From assembly GCA_927797885.1 (NCBI GenBank), contig OV696605.1:843157-907156 (forward strand): a stretch of DNA of 64,000 nt, read 5' to 3'. A program made the translations under genes and the position numbers. This DNA is from Gloeomargaritales cyanobacterium VI4D9. GTDB lineage: Bacteria > Cyanobacteriota > Cyanobacteriia > Gloeomargaritales > Gloeomargaritaceae. The notes under the pieces were generated by a model that saw only the letters and a list, made by a program, of their open reading frames with translations, did not search any database and had not been told where the DNA came from. Positions 58,701 through 64,000 of this stretch are shown here, piece by piece (position 1 is the stretch's first letter; each line of letters starts with the position of its first letter).

Positions 58701-59428
58701 GTGAATTTCTGAGTTTTTGCGGGTATCAACTCGGCTGGGACTTTGAACGATGACAACCCACGGAGTGGTTCCAAGTCCGCTTCATTGAAATCTTGATACA
58801 CCCAACCCAATGTTTCCTCATGACCCGGTTGCCATGCCTCGGCGAGGTCGGGAGTGTTGAGCGTTTCGGCAAGTTGCTTGAGAGCAGTGGCAGGGGGAGC
58901 GAGTCGGGTAGCCAGATTATCGGGGTCAAACAACACCCGGATTTCTGTTGCTAATTCCCCACAACGAGCCAATAGGAAGCGATGATAGGCGGCACTGCGA
59001 TACTCCCCACCCCGTTCGTAATCCGTCAAGTCAGCCTCCCGTCCAGTCTGCGTGACCCAGTGCTTGAAGCCATTGGAGTCTTCCCAACGCCCGATGGTTT
59101 CCCGGATCAGCTTGCGGGATTCCAGCATCTTAAAAGCGACAAAGCGGTTCAACCAGGTAAAGGCAACTTCCCGCACCAATTGCCGGTAAGCATCCACTTT
59201 GTTGATTCCCTGGGATTCCAGCAGGTCAAAATGTTCCAGCACCTGCAACCGTACAGCTCGTTCCTCATCACTCAAGTGCCCCACCGAAGCCTTCCGCTCC
59301 GCTGTCAATGAATCGCCTTTGAGAAAAATCGTGAACCGCCCCTCCAGCCGTTGTGCCACTGCCTTTTCCAACTCCCGGCGGGATTGGGTGACAACGTTGC
59401 GGAGCTTGTTGCGAATTTCTGGGTTCAT
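55754..59428 (-). CDS. pglX: BREX adenine-specific DNA methyltransferase PglX
   Basis: PglX modifies host DNA so that BREX distinguishes it from phage DNA. It has 1224 residues. The SAM-binding motif LDPACGTMHFGLVAFDLF lies near residue 300 and the adenine-methylase catalytic motif VVTNPPFLDTRD near residue 530. The long C-terminal part, which reads the recognition sequence, is unremarkable by eye. The ATG lies 4 bases after the stop of toxin 3. Its last codons are duplicated at 54915-55052. Confidence 0.95.
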   Translation of the reverse strand: MNPEIRNKLRNVVTQSRRELEKAVAQRLEGRFTIFLKGDSLTAERKASVGHLSDEERAVRLQVLEHFDLLESQGINKVDAYRQLVREVAFTWLNRFVAFKMLESRKLIRETIGRWEDSNGFKHWVTQTGREADLTDYERGGEYRSAAYHRFLLARCGELATEIRVLFDPDNLATRLAPPATALKQLAETLNTPDLAEAWQPGHEETLGWVYQDFNEADLEPLRGLSSFKVPAELIPAKTQKFTLRWVIEYLVHNTLGTLWLEMHPDSRLAEQLHYHIPRQVAPDSTPVRTIRFIRLLDPACGTMHFGLVAFDLFVEMYREECERAGQPGWPEMPPVASPEEIPAAILAHNLHGIDIDPRAVQISALALYLKAKVLAPRRSLSQSRLACANVHMLNGERLGAFLQSAGMTQRPIYGRILQALQEELQLSEQLGSLLPLEKRIRQLIEKERQRYEKEGRQPDIFGWSQAQFESEASQGKFWETLEEQVSQALDAFAKAEAERGHNQTYFAQETVQGLRLLELLGQTYDVVVTNPPFLDTRDMNDELKKLVDAQYPESKRNLYAPFVLRCLELAIEGGRIGVITGQTFMFIKTFEKFRALLAETCIIESLHQYDYGLFDGVRVDTAAYVLRKEPNAQRRQESIGTYFRLVKEPDAESKRRRFEQALRHLDTDPIIFRYAQKDFAAIPGSPWVYWIPPGLRRLFQTLPKLGDSTAICIGMRTGDNFRYLRFWWEVGQNQIAQNCKNAEEGISSRKTWFPYMKGGSFRRWYGNQDYVVKWDNDGEDIKNNTRKMYPELGDNLGWKISNESYYFRRGVTWTDLTSGRFSARLSPGGFIFDVSGSSAFPPNVELVLGLMNSTLAQYVFKLINPTVHVQVGDLARLPIPDQSSPRLEALVEQAITLAKQDSAEDETTWDFVAPPPWPDGLEKVAQRHAQLAAIEQQIDEEVYRLYGISDQDRAAIETELAESAPVTEDDDSPAVRVSGTESLENEEAPTSTPTDRTGLAHAWISFAVMKVFEQGTFWARHKLAEQVLNQLETLLGETAAAEVVTTACGTGSLSDQLTDDLGERFFKRHLQQYRKRPIYWLLQSPKKNFALWLHARQYDRDTLFKVLLNAVEPEIRLQTSRLDSLRTQKNTAGTSGKEAKRLAKAIEKQEELLSDLRDLEERLRRAANLHLDPDINDGVALNIAPLWELVPWKEAKKYWDELLSGKYEWSSISKQLREKGLVK

Positions 59429-59432
59429 TAGG

Positions 59433-59819
59433 CTACCAAAGTCTGATCAATCCGTAACAATCGAACGTCCCATCAGCGGATACAAGGCACAGTCCCTCGA
59501 CCAGGGCGGTTGCGGCAATGAGACGGTCGAACGGATCACGGTGGTATAGCGGCATTGTCGAGAGGGGTTCGATATGAGCCGATTCTAGCGGTAATAAATG
59601 GATGTCTTCCGCCGTGAGGGCGGCTGGAAACATCAACGCATAGGGTTTCGGCAGAGGCAATTTCCCAAGTTTGTACTTTACGGCAATCTCCAACAGGCTG
59701 ATCGGCGAGAGCCACCTTTCCGAAAGTGGGTCTTCGATGGCGTTCTTTGCGTTTTGGCTTAATTTGGGATCGTTAGTCAAAAACCAAAGCAAGGTGCAAG
59801 TATCGAGAAGTAGCCTCAT
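59433..59819 (-). CDS. PIN-domain toxin 3 inside the BREX operon
   Basis: This is an intact 128-residue PIN toxin: LLLDTCTLLWFL, SLLEIAVKYKLGKLPLPKPY, YHRDPFDRLIAATAL and LVSADGTFDCYG supply the acidic site. It overlaps the antitoxin stop by four bases (ATGA) and ends 4 bases before pglX. It resembles toxins 1 and 2 in core motifs but is clearly a separate lineage. Position between brxC and pglX makes it part of the defence transcript. Confidence 0.93.
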   Translation of the reverse strand: MRLLLDTCTLLWFLTNDPKLSQNAKNAIEDPLSERWLSPISLLEIAVKYKLGKLPLPKPYALMFPAALTAEDIHLLPLESAHIEPLSTMPLYHRDPFDRLIAATALVEGLCLVSADGTFDCYGLIRLW

Positions 59820-60079
59820 TCTAAATAATCCCGCATATCTTCAAGAGGTTCCTTGAAGTCGTCGGGTACGGTGAACTGCCCTTCATAACGACCTGCTTTG
59901 GGAATGCCCGTGACCGGGGGGCGTGGTCGTGGTGGACTGGCTTGCACAAGCGACCAAGGAATGATCTGGGCAACCGGACGCTCATTTTCGGTGATGGTCA
60001 CCACTTCATCCGGCGCAAGACAGTGGATCAATTCAGCGAGGGTGTTCTGAGCTTCGTTGAGTGAAACAGTTTTTGCCAT
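59816..60079 (-). CDS. Phd/YefM-type antitoxin 3
   Basis: The 87-residue protein starts AKTVSLNEAQNTLAELIHCLAPDEVVTITENERPVAQI, a Phd-type fold, and ends with an acidic segment (FTVPDDFKEPLEDMRDYLE) preceded by a Pro-rich linker. It differs at every level from antitoxins 1 and 2, so this cassette was probably acquired separately. It starts 23 bases after brxC. Confidence 0.92.
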   Translation of the reverse strand: MAKTVSLNEAQNTLAELIHCLAPDEVVTITENERPVAQIIPWSLVQASPPRPRPPVTGIPKAGRYEGQFTVPDDFKEPLEDMRDYLE

Positions 60080-60102
60080 CTTCTTTCTCCAATCTTCAAA
60101 AT

Positions 60103-63100
60103 TTACTCCAAAATAACAATCGCTCCTTCGTCAATGTATTTTTGTAGTGTATCCCGCATGAGGTTGAGCGCCTGGTCAAGTTCCGCCTGCGTCTGAATGG
60201 GACGATGGAAAAATTCCGATACTTTTATCTTTCGCATCGGGGCTTTCTTCTCCCTACCGATGGAGAGTTCTTGCAACTTGACCAGCACCGACGATTTCAA
60301 CCCCTCCACGGCGGCAAGGTCGGATTCCATTTCCGTAAGACTAGATGTGCCCAGGGATTGCCCTGTTGCCACAGCCTGTTTGTCCTCTTCCGTGCCCACC
60401 CGACTCTGCAAGGGGGACAGAAGCGACAAAGCCAAGCTGGGGTTCGAGGCTTCTAGGGGTGTCCATTCGGGGCGGTTATGAATTTCGTCAATAGCAGACT
60501 CGTAAGCCTGTTTGCGGCGGTCGAAAAGTTCGCAATAGGCGGTTTGGTACGCCTCCAGAATTTTCCTGGTGTGAGCCACAATCTGATCCCACGCATCGAG
60601 AAACTGCTCCGAAGCGAGCAGGGTTTTTAATAGCTCAACGGTAGTGTGTAGTTCGGGGGATGGGGCATGAGCCGACAGCCGTTGCCACACTTGCTCGGTT
60701 GCTTGCCGGGCTTGCCGGAGAATACCGATGGTCTCATTGTTGAGGAATTCCCGCAGTTTACGCACCTTGTCCCGTGTTGCCCCGAATTCCTGTCCGTTCT
60801 CGGTGAGGATGCGGACGCAATCATCAGAAGCGGATGATTGAATTCCCATCAAGGTTTGCTGATACTCCGAAAGCATGGGCAGCACCGGGAGGCGATGGGC
60901 TTCGGCAAGGGCTTTGAGGGGATAGAGCTTTTCCAGTTCCTCGGCGGCGACCTTCTGAAAGGCGGTGGCAATGGCTCCTTCCTCCACATCCACCTCTTCC
61001 CCGGTCAGGTTCTCCAGTTGCTGAACGGCTTGGGTAAGGGTTTTGAGACCAACCGATTGGCGGGGCGAGAACAGCGACGACCGAAACGCTGGAATGTTGG
61101 TAAACGGGGTGCGGGAAGCAGGGTCTTGGTAGTTGTGAAAACGGTTGCCTTGATAAGTAACTTCAATCTCGCCTGCCCGGAATAGGGTGGCAAGGATCAG
61201 CCGCAACATATCCCGTTCCCAGCCGTAGGGGGTGCCGCTGAAGCGTTTTTCCAGTGCCTTGCCCATGCGGGTGTCTCTGTTGCCATAACTGAATTCGCTC
61301 TTGAGGTAGTCCAACACTTCCTTGGCAACGGGGGCGGTGGTGCAGATGATATTTTTCGCACCGTCCTTGACGACCAGCCCTAAGCCTTGCTCTCCGGCGT
61401 AGAAGACGTTAGGTAAGACTTTCAGATCGGCGGCTTTGAGAATCTGCTCGGCTTCGTCCCCCTTGAGCGGACGAGAACCCATTGGCAACTTGGGGTAGAG
61501 GTCAGGCACCACTTGCCCGAAGAGCTTTTTGAGGATTTCGCCCAAACTTTTTCCCAAGGCAGAGGCATCCTTCTGCACCCCCCGGAACATTCCAGTGCCA
61601 GCCTCTAATGCTTCAGTGAGCTTGTCCCGTAGGCGCGTTTCATAGCTGTTTTTGGCGTTTCTCTCGTCTTGCAGGCAGGTGGCTTCGTCGGGGCTGATTT
61701 TCTGTTGGGCGCTCAACTGGTTGTATTTGTCCACCATTTTGCGGGAAGCATAAAGTTGATGGACAAGTTCATCAATCTCCGGGGTCAGGCAGAAGAGCCA
61801 ATATAAATCATTTTCGTGGGATTTTTGCTGGCTTTCGGTGCGGATTTCCTCAATGCGTTGGGTGAGTTCATCGGCATCGTCCGAAACACATAAAGTCAGA
61901 GGTAATTCCCCTTCATCTCCAATGCTGGTGCCGTCAACATGGATGCCAACACGAAACGAGCGATTTTGATAGCGAAAGGTCTTGAACTCCGGTTCATTAA
62001 AGACTTGCTGAAGCGCAGTACGGATAAGTTCCTTTTCTTCCCGCGGCTTGGGATCAAGATACCCACTGCGCTCGTTGGTCCAGTTCTTTTCTTGAGCGGT
62101 TTGCAGTTTCCAACCTTCTTCCGTGTTGCGAATGAACTTGGCGCTCTCCAGTCGCTTCACGGCGGCTTGCACTTCCTTGAGGGGGGTAGCCTTACCGACT
62201 TCATCCACTAGCATGGCAGCGATATTCGCCTCGGTGCGAGGCAGGTCACGAATGAATTCCAGGAGGCAAATCACCTTAGCGACCTTCAACGCCCAGCCCT
62301 GATCGTCGGGATCGGTCTTGAATCGCTCCGAGATTTGGTAAATGTCCGTGCGTTTCTCGTTGGAAAGATTGCCCTCCACCAACTCGAACACCTTGTCGAG
62401 GGTCACCAGTGCTCCAATCGGCTTGTTGGCAAAAGCGGTGCGCTCCGACACCAGCATCTCGTAAGCCTGTTTGATGATCGTGCGATTGCTACCGCCGTAA
62501 TGCCGGGGGGCGCCGGGTTGCAGCCGGATACCCGACATGATGCCGATGCACAGGTCAATGTAGTGGGGAGGATAGGGATAGAACTGCACGAAATCCGCCT
62601 CGGTAATCTCCGTGCGGCGGGTGGTGCGTTCCAAACGCAGAGCGGCGTTTAGTTGTCCTTCGTTTTTCTTGAACAAATCCCGCAAGCGTGCTTCAGCTTC
62701 GGGCTGCTTCGCCAGGACACGCTTGGTGGCGACTTCCCGAATGTCAGACGGAGCCAGATCAACCCGGTAACGGAACCGGTCTTGGAGTTTGGCTAACTCT
62801 ACCCTTTTGGAGTCAATGGCGGCGACTACTTCATCCAGCTTTTCCTGGGATGTGACCACAATCCAGCATGGGGCAGTAATCTTTCTCGCTTTGAGCAAGT
62901 TTTTGCCAACCTTGCCAAATTCCTCAATGGTCGCCCGCAGGTCCTCAATTTTGTCACCACTCCGAGCCACGTGCTGACCCACTTCGTCAATGATGAACAC
63001 CAGTGCCTTGCCCTGGCGCCTGCGTCCCCAAAGCTCAAAGCAACGCTCGACTATCTTCCGAACACTCAATGTCGTATCTTGATGGCGTAAATTATGACGC

Positions 63101-63768
63101 CAGAATTCCGGGGTCGGGTAGGCATTCGGTTCCATCCGATGCAAAATGGTACTGGCATAGGAAATTTTGTGGGAACCAGAGCGGCTAATTTTCCAATCTT
63201 TCCCGAGATACTCACGGCAAATACGCTCAAATTCTTCTAGCTTGCCCTCTCCCTCTAATGTGATTTCCAGTTCAGCGATGTCAAAGTCTTCGGCATAATC
63301 CAGTTCACGCAAAAGGGCTGTATAGATTAATTCGGCAGTTCTTTGCGTTACTTTTCGGGTATCGGTCTCCTTGGCGATCTCAAACAGTATCACTCCCGTA
63401 GGCACTCGTTGGATGTAGTTTTTCAAAAGCGGTTCAAGACGAGGGTCAGCGACTTGAGCCACAAACAAATCAGTAAATTTCTTGCCAAGGATGGTGCGGT
63501 TCTCCAAGGCGTAACCGAGGTTTTTGGCGAATGAGCTTTTGCCAGAACCAAAGAAGCCGGACACCCAAACGCCAATACTTTCGTGGGGATCGGCGGGTGC
63601 CTCGGCGATGGCTTTGAGTAAATCGTGGTACTGCTCACGAATCCTGTCTGTAGCGACGTATTCCGAGATTTCGGCATAAACAGAATGCTCATCCGCTTGA
63701 TCGACTTGGATGACCTCCTCGATCTTGCGGCTCAGGTCACGGGTCAGCAGGTCACGAATGGTATTCAT
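60103..63768 (-). CDS. brxC: BREX P-loop ATPase BrxC
   Basis: BrxC is the large ATPase of BREX, 1221 residues here. The Walker A loop GFFGSGKSSFAKNLGYAL lies near residue 70 and a Walker B-like ALVFIIDEVGQHVARSGD near residue 255. The remainder is helical with few obvious motifs. It starts MNTIRDLLTRDLSRKIEEVIQVDQ, as BrxC proteins do. The gap to brxB upstream is 52 bases. It is required for anti-phage activity in studied BREX systems; its exact reaction is unknown. Confidence 0.95.
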   Translation of the reverse strand: MNTIRDLLTRDLSRKIEEVIQVDQADEHSVYAEISEYVATDRIREQYHDLLKAIAEAPADPHESIGVWVSGFFGSGKSSFAKNLGYALENRTILGKKFTDLFVAQVADPRLEPLLKNYIQRVPTGVILFEIAKETDTRKVTQRTAELIYTALLRELDYAEDFDIAELEITLEGEGKLEEFERICREYLGKDWKISRSGSHKISYASTILHRMEPNAYPTPEFWRHNLRHQDTTLSVRKIVERCFELWGRRRQGKALVFIIDEVGQHVARSGDKIEDLRATIEEFGKVGKNLLKARKITAPCWIVVTSQEKLDEVVAAIDSKRVELAKLQDRFRYRVDLAPSDIREVATKRVLAKQPEAEARLRDLFKKNEGQLNAALRLERTTRRTEITEADFVQFYPYPPHYIDLCIGIMSGIRLQPGAPRHYGGSNRTIIKQAYEMLVSERTAFANKPIGALVTLDKVFELVEGNLSNEKRTDIYQISERFKTDPDDQGWALKVAKVICLLEFIRDLPRTEANIAAMLVDEVGKATPLKEVQAAVKRLESAKFIRNTEEGWKLQTAQEKNWTNERSGYLDPKPREEKELIRTALQQVFNEPEFKTFRYQNRSFRVGIHVDGTSIGDEGELPLTLCVSDDADELTQRIEEIRTESQQKSHENDLYWLFCLTPEIDELVHQLYASRKMVDKYNQLSAQQKISPDEATCLQDERNAKNSYETRLRDKLTEALEAGTGMFRGVQKDASALGKSLGEILKKLFGQVVPDLYPKLPMGSRPLKGDEAEQILKAADLKVLPNVFYAGEQGLGLVVKDGAKNIICTTAPVAKEVLDYLKSEFSYGNRDTRMGKALEKRFSGTPYGWERDMLRLILATLFRAGEIEVTYQGNRFHNYQDPASRTPFTNIPAFRSSLFSPRQSVGLKTLTQAVQQLENLTGEEVDVEEGAIATAFQKVAAEELEKLYPLKALAEAHRLPVLPMLSEYQQTLMGIQSSASDDCVRILTENGQEFGATRDKVRKLREFLNNETIGILRQARQATEQVWQRLSAHAPSPELHTTVELLKTLLASEQFLDAWDQIVAHTRKILEAYQTAYCELFDRRKQAYESAIDEIHNRPEWTPLEASNPSLALSLLSPLQSRVGTEEDKQAVATGQSLGTSSLTEMESDLAAVEGLKSSVLVKLQELSIGREKKAPMRKIKVSEFFHRPIQTQAELDQALNLMRDTLQKYIDEGAIVILE

Positions 63769-63820
63769 GGGGATGTCCTTGTTTAATAAATATTAAACTC
63801 ATTTGATTATTGGAGTCATT

Positions 63821-64000
63821 TCAGCCGTAGATTTTGACCCGGTAATTGCCTAGAGCGTCCCGGTCTTTCAGATCCATGAAGCGTAGCCCTGTCGTGCCTT
63901 CGATGGAGCCGGGATAGCACAGGATGGTGGGTACCTTTGTCTTGCCGTGCAATTTGTCGAGCAACATGGACACCTGAAAAATGCCCGGTGACATCGCTGC
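63821..64000 (-). CDS. brxB: BREX protein BrxB (DUF1788), C-terminal part
   Basis: The window ends inside this gene. The last 59 residues can be read: ...MSPGIFQVSMLLDKLHGK, TKVPTILCYPGSIEGTTGLR, FMDLKDRDALGNYRVKIYG, the conserved DUF1788 tail with VPTILCYPG and YRVKIY. BrxB lies between brxA and brxC in type 1 BREX, so brxA is expected beyond the edge. Confidence 0.9.
   Translation of the reverse strand, partial: AAMSPGIFQVSMLLDKLHGKTKVPTILCYPGSIEGTTGLRFMDLKDRDALGNYRVKIYG

Noticed and set aside
49640-64000. DISARM or classic Pgl (type 2 BREX) system
   Set aside because: brxB, brxC and brxL with pglX and pglZ in this order define type 1. No PglW kinase, PglY or DISARM helicase is present.

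Overview
The window is chromosomal DNA from a cyanobacterium. Diagnostic genes are ycf3 (photosystem I assembly), chlL and chlN (dark-operative protochlorophyllide reductase), a nitrate permease of the nrtABCD type with the fused NrtC, an MGlcDG-synthase-like glycosyltransferase, a short cyanobacterial ribosomal protein S1 and a pilB-pilT-pilC run. Codon use looks G+C-rich in the core genes, while insertion sequences and intergenic repeats are visibly A+T-richer (judged by eye). The species cannot be named from this alone.

Layout. 0.3-10.4 kb: housekeeping genes (ftsY, a UbiH-like hydroxylase, coaD with conserved coiled-coil and unknown genes, a pentapeptide-repeat protein, agmatine deiminase, upp, aroA). 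10.5-16.1 kb: a repeat-rich patch with a DUF29 gene, an ABC-2 permease next to rpsA, the RNase P RNA gene, a decayed IS630-type element, and an intact IS4-type element lying inside a copy of a miniature inverted-repeat element. 16.2-26.6 kb: a VWA lipoprotein, a transglutaminase-like protein, grpE-dnaK, and the type IV pilus motor genes pilB-pilT-pilC. 27.3-32.7 kb: rpsD, opposite secE-nusG-rplK-rplA-rplJ-rplL and a two-domain histidine phosphatase. 32.7-36 kb: a Ser/Thr kinase with a receiver-like domain, a glycosyltransferase and ycf3. 36.4-44.3 kb: nrtABCD, then chlL-DUF5331-chlN. 44.3-49.4 kb: STAS, FHA and lptB genes, 6-phosphogluconolactonase, an HNH protein, a beta-helix protein and a VanY-type peptidase.

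49.6-64 kb (minus strand) is the most unusual part: a type 1-like BREX anti-phage locus, brxB(partial)-brxC-pglX-pglZ-brxL. Three antitoxin/PIN-toxin cassettes lie inside the operon, one between brxC and pglX and two between pglX and pglZ. The two in the pglX-pglZ slot have nearly identical outer sequence (pglX tail, antitoxin 5' half, first codons of pglZ), but different antitoxin C-termini and toxins. Relics of a pglZ head and a pglX tail sit between them. This looks like recombination that stacked two alternative cassettes in one slot. One of the two toxins carries an in-frame TAG near its start.

At least three families of short dispersed repeats punctuate the window. Family A is about 100 bp with 13-bp terminal inverted repeats, family B about 120-140 bp, and family C about 90 bp. 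One family B copy supplies the 3' end of a protein-coding gene.
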